In this document: one piece after another, positions 53,177-61,686 of the stretch
Position numbering within the stretch: position 1 is the stretch's first letter
Layout: each line of letters begins with the position of its first letter
Assembly (NCBI RefSeq): GCF_000013605.1
Contig: NC_007908.1
Coordinates: 310,001 to 374,000 of the forward strand
Length of the DNA: 64,000 bases
Direction of reading: 5' to 3'
Source of the DNA: Rhodoferax ferrireducens T118
Lineage (GTDB): Bacteria > Pseudomonadota > Gammaproteobacteria > Burkholderiales > Burkholderiaceae_C
Program-made: the position numbers and the translations under genes
Notes under the pieces: model-generated
What the model saw: only the letters and a program-made list of their open reading frames with translations
Database searches by the model: none
What the model was told of the DNA's origin: nothing

Positions 53177-54391
53177 TTATCTATGAAGTACCTTGGCCAC
53201 GGGATTGTGGCGCAGCCGGAAGGCGTCGGGCATGCCGGACCCCAGCAACGGGCGCAGGTACATGCGAAACGCATCGGTCACATCGGTGCCGCTGGCGGCG
53301 ATAAATTCGTCTTCCATCACCCGTGTCTTGCCAGCCACCGCGTCAAGGGGCAGCAGCTCATAGTCGACCGAGTAAAAACCGGTGCGCTTGATCGCCACCG
53401 AGCCGTCGTGCCCGCCCCACATCGCAAACTGCACGGCTTTCTCGCCGACCTCACGGGCTTCGCGTTGATCGACATCGGACACGCAGCCGATGAACGATCG
53501 CTGCAGGTAGCCAAAGGTGTCGCCACGCACGCGTTTGATCTTGAGTCTGGCCTTGATCTCGTCACACAGCAAGTCGGCCAGCGCGCCGTTGCCCGAGAGC
53601 TGCACATTGCCGTGCGCGTCGTGCTCCATTTCCTTGGCCAACAGCGCGGCAATCGGCGTGCCTTGGGCGTCATGAATGCCTTCGGACACGGCGATGACGC
53701 AGCGACCATAGCGCTCGTAGGTGGTCTTGACATCGAGCAGAAATTGTTCCAGCACAAAGGTGCGCTCGGGCAGGTAGATCAAGTGCGGCCCGTCATCCGG
53801 GAACTTCTTGCCCAAGGCGGACGCCGCGGTCAAAAAACCGGCATGGCGCCCCATCACCACCCCTACGTAGACGCCGGGCAGTGCCGCATTGTCCAGGTTG
53901 GCCCCGGCAAAGGCTTGCGCCACAAAGCGCGCCGCCGAGGGGAAGCCCGGTGTGTGGTCGTTGCCCACCAGGTCGTTGTCGATGGTCTTGGGGATGTGAA
54001 TGCTGCGCAAGGGGTAGCCGGCTTTTTGTGCTTCCTGGCTGACGATACGCACCGTGTCGCTGGAGTCGTTGCCGCCGATGTAGAAGAAGTGTTCGATCTG
54101 ATGCGCCTGCAACACCCTGAAAATCTCCTGGCAATAGGCGATATCAGGCTTGTCGCGGGTCGAACCCAGGGCGCTTGAGGGCGTGTTGGCTACCAGTTCC
54201 AGGTTGTGGCTGGTCTCCTGGGTGAGATCCACAAACTCTTCATCAACGATGCCGCGCACGCCATGGCGCGCGCCATAGATGTGCGCCACCTGGCTAAAGC
54301 GGCGCGCCTCCAGCGCCACGCCGACCAGCGACTGATTGATCACTGCCGTGGGGCCGCCACCTTGGGCGACGAGTATTTTTCCGGATGCCAT
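53177..54391 (-). CDS. pfp: 6-phosphofructokinase, pyrophosphate-dependent type
   Basis: A 404-residue phosphofructokinase. ILVAQGGGPTAVINQSLVGV is the N-terminal phosphate loop. FFYIGGNDSSDTVRIVSQEA and IHIPKTIDNDLVGNDHTPGF are the key motifs: ND in place of GGDG and Lys before TIDND suggest pyrophosphate rather than ATP as donor. VVMGRHAGFLTAAS and YLQRSFIGCVSDVDQREARE follow. GAGGA precedes the ATG at 54391. It would make fructose-1,6-bisphosphate reversibly, suited to both glycolysis and gluconeogenesis. Confidence 0.87.
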   Translation of the reverse strand: MASGKILVAQGGGPTAVINQSLVGVALEARRFSQVAHIYGARHGVRGIVDEEFVDLTQETSHNLELVANTPSSALGSTRDKPDIAYCQEIFRVLQAHQIEHFFYIGGNDSSDTVRIVSQEAQKAGYPLRSIHIPKTIDNDLVGNDHTPGFPSAARFVAQAFAGANLDNAALPGVYVGVVMGRHAGFLTAASALGKKFPDDGPHLIYLPERTFVLEQFLLDVKTTYERYGRCVIAVSEGIHDAQGTPIAALLAKEMEHDAHGNVQLSGNGALADLLCDEIKARLKIKRVRGDTFGYLQRSFIGCVSDVDQREAREVGEKAVQFAMWGGHDGSVAIKRTGFYSVDYELLPLDAVAGKTRVMEDEFIAASGTDVTDAFRMYLRPLLGSGMPDAFRLRHNPVAKVLHR

Positions 54392-54628
54392 GGGGTGTCC
54401 TCGAGAGTTGGATGAATGCTTGGTTTCTATTGGGTGATTGTGCCCTTGAAACGGCAGCCGGTCGGTGGCGTGCTGATGGCGCTGCGTCAATCCTGCAAGC
54501 GCTTGACTTGGCTCAAGCGTGGCCACAGGCCCTTGTTGATAATGGGGGTCAGGCAGAAATCTTGCGCGCCAGCCCGCAGTTGTGCATCCACAAGCTCTGC
54601 CCCCAATTGATTAAATAGGATGTCAACC
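54392..54628 (+). other. Divergent promoter region, no gene seen
   Basis: About 240 bases between the divergent phosphofructokinase and hemerythrin genes. Short open frames exist but do not read like proteins. No clear operator or hairpin was found. Confidence 0.35.
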
Positions 54629-55120
54629 ATGAGCGCCTTTCCCGAACCCTTCAGCTTTGTAACGCTGGATGCCTGTCACCAGCAAATGCAGATGCATCTG
54701 GCTGAGTTGGCAGCACTGGTGCGGCAGATGGAAACCTCAGGCGTGGATGCCAAAGCCCAGCACCAGGCCGGGGCCATCGAAGCCTTCTTCTCCAGCACCG
54801 CGCGCCAGCACCATGCCGAGGAGGAGAAGAACGTGTTTCCGCCACTGTTGCTCAGCGGTAATGCCGACCTGGTGGCGGCCGTGCATGCCCTGCACCAGGA
54901 CCATGGCTGGATCGAAGAAAACTGGATCGAGCTGGGGCCGCAGCTGCGCGCCATTGCCCTGGGCAACAACTGGTTTGACGCCGACGAGTTCAAGCACGGT
55001 GCCGAGGTGTTCGTGGCGCTGTGCCAGGAACATATCGCACTGGAAGAAGCCCTGGTCTACCCCGAAGCCAAGGCACGCCTGGCACAGGCCATGGCCAGCC
55101 GATCCAAGCGAGCACCTTGA
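54629..55120 (+). CDS. Hemerythrin-domain protein (HHE)
   Basis: A 163-residue cytoplasmic protein of the HHE cation-binding family. Candidate di-iron ligands are His in TLDACHQQMQMHLAEL, HH and EE in ARQHHAEEEKNVFPPLL, HxxH-type residues in VHALHQDHGWIEENW, and HIALEEALVYP near the end. Such proteins bind O2 or sense iron/nitrosative stress. AGGA 8 bases upstream supports the ATG at 54629 over the one three codons earlier. It is convergent with cheV. Confidence 0.88.
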   Translation: MSAFPEPFSFVTLDACHQQMQMHLAELAALVRQMETSGVDAKAQHQAGAIEAFFSSTARQHHAEEEKNVFPPLLLSGNADLVAAVHALHQDHGWIEENWIELGPQLRAIALGNNWFDADEFKHGAEVFVALCQEHIALEEALVYPEAKARLAQAMASRSKRAP

Positions 55121-55139
55121 TGACCGGCGGTGTTGGCCG

Positions 55140-56093
55140 TCAACGCGTCAACACTTGGCGAATGGTAGCGGCCAGCTCTTCGGCGACAAACTTGGCCACG
55201 TAAGCGTCGGCGCCCACGCTCTTGACATGGCCTTCGTTGGCGCTGCCGGTCAGAGACGAGTGAATCACGACCGGGATTGACCTGAAGCGCACATCCTGCT
55301 TGATGTTGCGCGTGAGCGTAAAGCCGTCCATCTCGGGCATCTCCAGGTCGGTCAGGACCAGGGCCACTTTGTCCTGTGCGGTCTTGCCTTCGGTCGCGGC
55401 TTGCACCGACAGGGCCTGCAATCGGTCCCACGCTTCCTGGCCCGTTTTGGCCATGATGTAAGGGACCTCCATGGCTGTGAGGCCCTGCTCGATCATCATG
55501 CGGGCGACCGCCGAATCATCGGCGGCCAAAATCACCGTGCCGGGCGGCAACTGCAATTTTGGCAGCATGGCGTCGTCGTTCAGTGCCTGAGGCGGTGGCG
55601 GAAACACGTCGCGCAGGATCTGCTCCACATCGAGCACCTGCGCCAGCCGGGTGTTCTCGGCGTTGCCGTCGAGCCGGGCGATGCTGGTCACCAGGCCACC
55701 CCCGTTGCCTTCGGCCGACAGCACGTGCTTCCACTCCAGCCGGACAATCTCATTGACTTCCTCCACCGCAAACGCCTGGGTGGTGCGGGCAAATTCGGTG
55801 ACCAGCAAAATGCCCAGGCCCTGGGTCGGATTGCAGCCGGTCACGGCTGGCAGGTTGATGACCGGAATCATCTGACCCCGAATATTGGCCACCCCCATGA
55901 CCGCAGGCGGCGCATTGACCATGACAGTGATCTCGGGCATCACCATGATCTCGCGCACCTTGAACACATTGATGCCAAACAACTCGCGCCGCTGCGAGCC
56001 CGGGGCCTGACCCAAACGAAACAAAAGCAACTCAAACATGCTGTTGCCGGTCAGATTGGTTCGCTCGTCAATATCGCGCATGGCTTGGTTCAT
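55140..56093 (-). CDS. cheV: Chemotaxis protein CheV
   Basis: A 317-residue CheW-response regulator fusion. The N-terminal CheW domain (FELLLFRLGQAPGSQRRELF, GVANIRGQMIPVINLPAVTG) couples receptors to CheA. The C-terminal REC domain has the acidic pair in ILAADDSAVARMMIEQGL, the phosphorylation Asp in LVLTDLEMPEMDGF, Thr/Ser in VVIHSSLTGSA and the Lys in YVAKF. The ATG at 56093 gives the normal start; a TTG 7 codons earlier is also possible. No other che genes are in the window. Confidence 0.93.
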   Translation of the reverse strand: MNQAMRDIDERTNLTGNSMFELLLFRLGQAPGSQRRELFGINVFKVREIMVMPEITVMVNAPPAVMGVANIRGQMIPVINLPAVTGCNPTQGLGILLVTEFARTTQAFAVEEVNEIVRLEWKHVLSAEGNGGGLVTSIARLDGNAENTRLAQVLDVEQILRDVFPPPPQALNDDAMLPKLQLPPGTVILAADDSAVARMMIEQGLTAMEVPYIMAKTGQEAWDRLQALSVQAATEGKTAQDKVALVLTDLEMPEMDGFTLTRNIKQDVRFRSIPVVIHSSLTGSANEGHVKSVGADAYVAKFVAEELAATIRQVLTR

Positions 56094-56159
56094 AAATTCA
56101 TTCGTTTTGGGCAATGGGGCGAAAAAATCCGCTGACGTCGATGGTAACTTGCGGGGGAC

Positions 56160-57311
56160 CTACTTGGGCCACAGCACCCACAGGCGCAAGGGCTGCTTGA
56201 GACGACCGGCCAGTTCGGCGGCAACAGGGCCCCAGCCGGCAAAGTAGTCAGCGCGCACGCCGCCCACGATGGCGCTGCCAGTGTCTTGCGCCAGCACCAG
56301 CTTTTGCAGGTTGAGGCCAGGGCCATGGGAGGCCAGCCACACGGGCGTGCCATAGGGAATGCTGCCCGGGTCCACCGCAATCGAGCGACCGGGTGTCAGC
56401 GGCACGCCCTGAGCCCCTTTGGGCCCCCAGGCCGCATCGAGTTCCGACATGGCCTCTTCGCGGAAAAACACGGTGCGTGGATTGCTCCACAACAATTCAT
56501 TCACGCGACCCGGGTTTTGTGCCAGCCAGGCCTTGATGGCGGGCCACGAGGCGTCACGCACCGCCCCTTGATCGAGCAACCAGCGGCCCACGCTTTTATA
56601 CGGTTGCCCGTTGGAGCCCGCGTACGCCAGACGCGCCAGGGTTTGACTGCCGTCGGGTTGGCGGATGCGCACCCGCCCGGAGCCTTGTATCTGCAACACC
56701 AGGGCATCGATCGGGTCGCTTAGAAACACAATTTCACGCCCCTTGAGCGCCGCCTGCGCCCGCGCCGAGGTGTCAATCTGCTCGCGTGTGTACCAAGGCA
56801 GGTTTTGCGCCAGACCCGGCGGCGGCTGGTACAAAGGCACGCTGAAGTCAGCGCTGGCGCTGCGTGTGGCGTCCAGCACCGGTTCGAAATAAGCGGTCAG
56901 CAGGCCCTCTGCGTCACCCGCCAAAGTGTCGATTCGGTACGGCTGCAGCCGGGCCTGCAGCCAGGCCCGGCGCTGTGGCTCGTCGCCGATGCTCAAGCGC
57001 CGCACCTCGCTGCACAAGGGCGCAAACACCGGGCCCGGTCGCTCGCAGCTTTTGATCCAGGCGTTCCAGGCTTCAAACAAGGTGTCGTCCTCGAACCCAG
57101 GCAATTCTGCCCAACGCACCGCTGTCCAGCGGCTTTTGGCGCGCACGATGGGCTCGGGCAGGGGCCCGGCATCGTCAGGCCGGGCGCCGACGGGCGGCGC
57201 GGCCATTTCCGTGGGCGCAGCGGGTTGCTGAGGCGGTATCGGCACGCTGCTGCATGCGACGAGCATCCCTACAATCCAGGTATTTAAGACCGTACTTCGG
57301 AGTCGATTCAT
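56160..57311 (-). CDS. mltA: Membrane-bound lytic murein transglycosylase A
   Basis: A 383-residue outer-membrane lipoprotein: lipobox LVAC at residue 18-21. The MltA domain starts about residue 120 (LLTAYFEPVLDATRSASADF), and the 3D domain at the C-terminus has RSIAVDPGSIPYGTPVWLAS and LVLAQDTGSAIVGGVRADYF with the catalytic Asp. It cleaves murein glycan chains. The ATG at 57311 shares two bases with the ATG of a divergent small gene. The long open frame upstream of it is non-family. Confidence 0.94.
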   Translation of the reverse strand: MNRLRSTVLNTWIVGMLVACSSVPIPPQQPAAPTEMAAPPVGARPDDAGPLPEPIVRAKSRWTAVRWAELPGFEDDTLFEAWNAWIKSCERPGPVFAPLCSEVRRLSIGDEPQRRAWLQARLQPYRIDTLAGDAEGLLTAYFEPVLDATRSASADFSVPLYQPPPGLAQNLPWYTREQIDTSARAQAALKGREIVFLSDPIDALVLQIQGSGRVRIRQPDGSQTLARLAYAGSNGQPYKSVGRWLLDQGAVRDASWPAIKAWLAQNPGRVNELLWSNPRTVFFREEAMSELDAAWGPKGAQGVPLTPGRSIAVDPGSIPYGTPVWLASHGPGLNLQKLVLAQDTGSAIVGGVRADYFAGWGPVAAELAGRLKQPLRLWVLWPK

Positions 57312-57474
57312 GAGTTTGCTCTTACTGGAGGCGCTGGGAGCCTTGCTGCTGCTGCTGCTGATTGTCTGGTGGACCATGTTTTCCGGGCGCCGCCGGGGTG
57401 AATTGCCAGCGGCGCCGACCACCCCCGATGACGCCGCCGCGCCAAAGTCAACATCGTCGGTTGAAAAGACCTGA
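57310..57474 (+). CDS. Small membrane protein divergent from mltA
   Basis: A 54-residue protein: MSLLLLEALGALLLLLLIVW, WTMFSGRRRGELPAAPTTPD and a Ser/Lys tail. One transmembrane helix is followed by three Arg. CGGAG lies 8 bases before the ATG. Its start codon overlaps the mltA start codon on the other strand by two bases. It ends 39 bases before the convergent yhdP stop. No family recognised; it may be a small envelope protein. Confidence 0.6.
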   Translation: MSLLLLEALGALLLLLLIVWWTMFSGRRRGELPAAPTTPDDAAAPKSTSSVEKT

Positions 57475-57513
57475 CGCCGCCTGGACACAAAGGACACCAT
57501 AAGCCCATGATCG

Positions 57514-60500
57514 TCAGCGCGGCGCGACATTTGCGCCCCCGGTCTTGCGCTGCACTCGGTTGATTTGGGGGTCGGCCCAACTGCCGTCAATGTGAAACTC
57601 CTGGGTGGCGGCCTCAGTCAGCGGCTTGCGCAAGAACATTTGGGCCAAAAAAGTGCCAATTCCGATCGCCGGGTTGATGACCGTGGCAATCAGCGATGCC
57701 GTGCCGGCATTGATCTCCGGCACCACGATCACTTTGAGATCCTGGGTTTCCTTTTCAATGTCGGCGCGCCCCTCCATCAGGACCGCCGCATTGACACCCT
57801 TCATCTGCAAATTGTTGGTTTTGGCAATCCCCTGTTCGATGGTGACATCACCCCGCACAAAGTCAAAAGAAAAACCTTCGCTGAAGACGTCCCTGAAATC
57901 AAGCGTCAGGCGGCGCGGCAAAGCCTGCAGGCTCAAGACGCCCAGCAACTTGGCCATGCCCGGGTCGGCTTTCAAGAACTGACCCGACTCCATGTTGACG
58001 GTGAACGCACCCGTCATGGACGGGTAGTCAAGACTGATCGGCGAGCCCATCCAGGCCACTTGCCCTTCCATCTGGCCGCGGCCTTTTCGGACCACGCCCG
58101 GCATGCCGAATCGCGTCAACAATTCACCACCGTCAGCAACGGCCAGCTTGAAATTCATGACCGTGCGCCGACGCGCGTTCGCTTTCGGCGGGGTCAGCGC
58201 GCCCAGTGCCGCCCAGTTGCCGGTGGCTGTGAGCACCGCTTCCGGTGCAATGATGTTGAATTTGTTCAGCCGCCATTCGCGTGCCAGATTCCCTGGCGCC
58301 ACCGCGCTGCTGCCCCGGTTGATTGCCTCCACCTCGACGCGTCCGAGGCGTTTGCCGCGCAACTCAAAGTCTTCCACCACAATATCAAGCGCCGGAATGC
58401 CTGCTGGTTGCTCTTCGAGCAGCGCCTCCATGTCGCGGGCGGTACTGGGGGCAATGGTCAGCCGGGCGAGTCGGGCATACAAGCGACCTTCCCCGAGGTC
58501 CGAGGGTTGGCGATATTCCAGGTAGCCGTTGAGTTCGGTCGCGGCCAGATTGGCCCGCCAAAGCATCCCCTCGCGCGAACCGCCGACCACGACGTTGTGC
58601 AGCGTGCGCCCGCCAAACGTCAAGGTCTGTGCCCGCACGGCCATGCTGGTGGGCAGATAGCTCAGGGCTGCGCTCGCTGCCCCGGCGGCACCCGGCGTTG
58701 CTTGCGGCGTTGCCGTGGCCAGTGCCGCGTCGGTCAGCGAGCTGCCCGCTGCACGTTCCAGCAGTGCGCCCCAAGCGTCCAGATCAACGGTGCTCAGGTT
58801 GATGTTGGCCACCACCCCCTCGTCGGGCAAGGTCGCTGACTCTTGCGGCGACAAGCCAACACCGATGCTGCCGCGCGTCACGCGTGGCTCCGGCCCCGAG
58901 AGATCGCGGATATAGCTGATGGAAGCGAGCGGCCCCAGATTCAGCGTCAGCTGGTCGCGCATGGGTGGTGCCGCGCCCCGCCCGGGCGGCAAAGCCTGCG
59001 CCAGCAGCGCGGTTTCCAGCCGAAACGGCAGCAGTGCCTGTGCACTCTTGTTCAAGGGTGCCGGCAGGCTCAGGCTCAGCCCCTGCAAATTGCTGCTGAC
59101 CGTGAGCTCAGGCGCGCCGCCGCGAAAACCCAGCACGGCGGTGTAAGCCGTACTGCCACTGGCATGCTGGGCCATGCGCGCTGCAAAGCCGAGCTCTTGG
59201 GCCTGGCGCAAACCTTCGGCCGAGACCGTGCCGCTGGCGCGTATCAGCACGGAGGTCGCGGCGCGACTGGCCGTGGCGCCTGCCGGTGCCACCGAGCCCC
59301 CCTCCAGACGCGCCTCACCGCCCAGGAGACGTGCCTGGCCTCCAACAATCGAAAACCCGCTGTCAGAGAAATTCACGACACCCCGGGCCCCGGTCAACTT
59401 AGGCGTCTCGGGGGTGATCTGAAAGTCGTTATTACGCAGCGTGACGCTGCCCAGCACTGTTGATTTTTCCAGGGCTGCGATGGGCAGGCTCAGTTTCAAC
59501 TTGTAATCAGCGCTGCCACTCGCCACGGCCCGGTCCAATGCGTTGCCGATCATGGACCCTAACGGGGAGCCCTTGACGATACCCAGCGCCTCGGCCAATG
59601 CGCCTTGAACTTCGGCCGTCACTGTCACCGTGGCGTTGCTCAACTCGGCGATCAAAGCGTCGACCTTGCTGACCTGCAAGTTGGACGCCGCCCCCATCCT
59701 GGCGTGCGCGCCTCTGACCTGCAACTGCGCCCGGTCAAACACCAGTTCGCCACTGAGCTGTGTCAAAGCCGGCCAAGGCAGGGCCTGCGCAGCCTGGATA
59801 CTGCGCGGCACGTAGACCAGGGTGGCGTTCTTCACGTCGGCTGAAACCCGGAATTCCCCTTGTTTGGGGTCTCGAAAGGGCATGTTATTCAAATCACCCT
59901 TGACCCGGGCCTTGACGCCGCTGGCCGTCCCGGCCGTCACCGCATCACGCACATAGTCACGTACCGGCCGTCCGATCAGGCTGGGCAAATAGCGGTGCAC
60001 GCGCGTTCCATCGGCACGACTCAGGGTAGCCTGCAGATCGAGTACGCCCGGAAACCGGGAGTGGCCACTGGACTTGGCTGGGTCACTGGTCTCCCACTTA
60101 ATTTGCGCCTCGCCCTGGGCGTCGGCATTGCTGAACTTGAGGTTGGGCAGTTGCACGGCAATATGGTCGCCCTTGACCTGCCACTTGGCCTCGGTGGACA
60201 ACTGTGTGACGGGAATCACCGGCTCATCAAAGATCCCGGGTACCACCACGGCGCCGTTGCTCAGGCTGATGCTGGCTTTGCCAGAGGATTGGTTGAAGTC
60301 AAAATCAATGCTGGCACCGCGAACGCCCGGTGAGTCCTGCGGCGGCAGTCCTTGGCCAGGCGCCATGTTGAGCGTGTTCGCGGCCAGCTCCAGCTGATTG
60401 ACCAGGCCCTTGGCTGCATACTGGCTGAAGGCGCCCATCGGGCCCTGCCAACTGGCCTGGATCCGTTCCACCAGACCCTTGGGGGCGTAGGTCAGCAGCG

Positions 60501-61659
60501 CCGCGCGGGTCACCGGGTCAATCGGCAAGCGGTCGGCAATCTGCGACAGGGCTTGCAGGTCCAGCTTGTCGGCCTTGAGTTCGCCGCGTGCGGCAACCCG
60601 GCCCTCGGCAGCGGTGTAATCAACCGAGACATTACCACCTGGCCAGCGCAAGCCGTCACGGGTGTCAAATGCCAGCGCTTGGGTTGAAAGCTGAAAACCG
60701 TTCGCTGGCAGGCGCCCACTCAGACGCCCGCTGACTGACAGCAGTTCCAGCGCCTGCAATTGCGCGCCCAGGGTGACATTGACCTCCGACAAGGCCACGT
60801 CGGCTGTGCCGCCTGTCACCTGGCCCCGGCTGACATCGACCCAGGCGCGCAGCGCGCCCTTGCCCTGGCGCAGATCGACGCCGACATCGGCGTAGCGCTG
60901 CAGCTCGGACAGGTCCACCCGCGCAAAGGCGGCGTAGAGCTGGCCTTGCCAGTCTCGCCAATGGCCTCTATGGCGTGACAACAAGGGCTGCGTCATCAGT
61001 CCCCGCACGCTGAAGCGCTCGCCCCACAGCGGCGGCGGCGTGGCATCGAACCGAAGGTTGTGGCGGCGGCCCGCATTGCGCACCACCAGGTCTACCTGTT
61101 GCAGCGCCAGCGTCGGCGCGGCCCGCAATTCATCGGTCCACAAAATGCTGCCGTCGCGAATGACAAATTCGAGTTGCGAAAAGAACCAGTCGACTGCACT
61201 ACTCCCGGTGTCACTGGTTTGGGAGAAATCGAGCCCTGCCACGCGAATTTTTCCGTCCAAGGCTCGCCGGATACTGAGCTGTGGCCGTTCCACATACAGT
61301 TGCTCAAAGCCCAGGCGCCAGACCGAGCGGGGCGACAGCGCGGCCAGAACCCGCGGCAAGCGCAAGGCTTCCCGGCCCTGCTCGTCAAACAACTCGACAT
61401 CGGTCAGTTCGAACGACGGAATCATGCCGCTCGATTGGGCCGTAATGGCGCCAATGCGCACCGGCACCCCCAGTGCCCGCGCGGCGTAGGCTTCCAGCTG
61501 CGGGCGAAATTCGCCGATTCGCGGCACAATCAGCCAGTGCAATGCCCCCCAGGTCAGCCCGAAAACAAACCACGCAGCCAACACCAGTCCCAGCGACCAG
61601 CGGGCCACGATGGTCCAGGTTTTCAGCAGTGAGGATGGGACGGGTGTCAAGTCAATCAT
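57514..61659 (-). CDS. yhdP: YhdP family AsmA-like envelope protein
   Basis: A 1381-residue protein of the YhdP/TIGR02099 family. An N-terminal transmembrane helix (WSLGLVLAAWFVFGLTWGAL) anchors it to the inner membrane and the rest is a long beta-rich, periplasm-spanning groove of AsmA/Vps13-like type, thought to carry phospholipids to the outer membrane. The C-terminal AsmA-like region includes KGRGQMEGQVAWMGSPISLD and FDFVRGDVTIEQGIAKTNNL. It is divergent from glnE, with 27 bases between starts. Confidence 0.93.
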   Translation of the reverse strand: MIDLTPVPSSLLKTWTIVARWSLGLVLAAWFVFGLTWGALHWLIVPRIGEFRPQLEAYAARALGVPVRIGAITAQSSGMIPSFELTDVELFDEQGREALRLPRVLAALSPRSVWRLGFEQLYVERPQLSIRRALDGKIRVAGLDFSQTSDTGSSAVDWFFSQLEFVIRDGSILWTDELRAAPTLALQQVDLVVRNAGRRHNLRFDATPPPLWGERFSVRGLMTQPLLSRHRGHWRDWQGQLYAAFARVDLSELQRYADVGVDLRQGKGALRAWVDVSRGQVTGGTADVALSEVNVTLGAQLQALELLSVSGRLSGRLPANGFQLSTQALAFDTRDGLRWPGGNVSVDYTAAEGRVAARGELKADKLDLQALSQIADRLPIDPVTRAALLTYAPKGLVERIQASWQGPMGAFSQYAAKGLVNQLELAANTLNMAPGQGLPPQDSPGVRGASIDFDFNQSSGKASISLSNGAVVVPGIFDEPVIPVTQLSTEAKWQVKGDHIAVQLPNLKFSNADAQGEAQIKWETSDPAKSSGHSRFPGVLDLQATLSRADGTRVHRYLPSLIGRPVRDYVRDAVTAGTASGVKARVKGDLNNMPFRDPKQGEFRVSADVKNATLVYVPRSIQAAQALPWPALTQLSGELVFDRAQLQVRGAHARMGAASNLQVSKVDALIAELSNATVTVTAEVQGALAEALGIVKGSPLGSMIGNALDRAVASGSADYKLKLSLPIAALEKSTVLGSVTLRNNDFQITPETPKLTGARGVVNFSDSGFSIVGGQARLLGGEARLEGGSVAPAGATASRAATSVLIRASGTVSAEGLRQAQELGFAARMAQHASGSTAYTAVLGFRGGAPELTVSSNLQGLSLSLPAPLNKSAQALLPFRLETALLAQALPPGRGAAPPMRDQLTLNLGPLASISYIRDLSGPEPRVTRGSIGVGLSPQESATLPDEGVVANINLSTVDLDAWGALLERAAGSSLTDAALATATPQATPGAAGAASAALSYLPTSMAVRAQTLTFGGRTLHNVVVGGSREGMLWRANLAATELNGYLEYRQPSDLGEGRLYARLARLTIAPSTARDMEALLEEQPAGIPALDIVVEDFELRGKRLGRVEVEAINRGSSAVAPGNLAREWRLNKFNIIAPEAVLTATGNWAALGALTPPKANARRRTVMNFKLAVADGGELLTRFGMPGVVRKGRGQMEGQVAWMGSPISLDYPSMTGAFTVNMESGQFLKADPGMAKLLGVLSLQALPRRLTLDFRDVFSEGFSFDFVRGDVTIEQGIAKTNNLQMKGVNAAVLMEGRADIEKETQDLKVIVVPEINAGTASLIATVINPAIGIGTFLAQMFLRKPLTEAATQEFHIDGSWADPQINRVQRKTGGANVAPR

Positions 61660-61686
61660 TGTGAGCTTGTAAATATGACAGGAATT

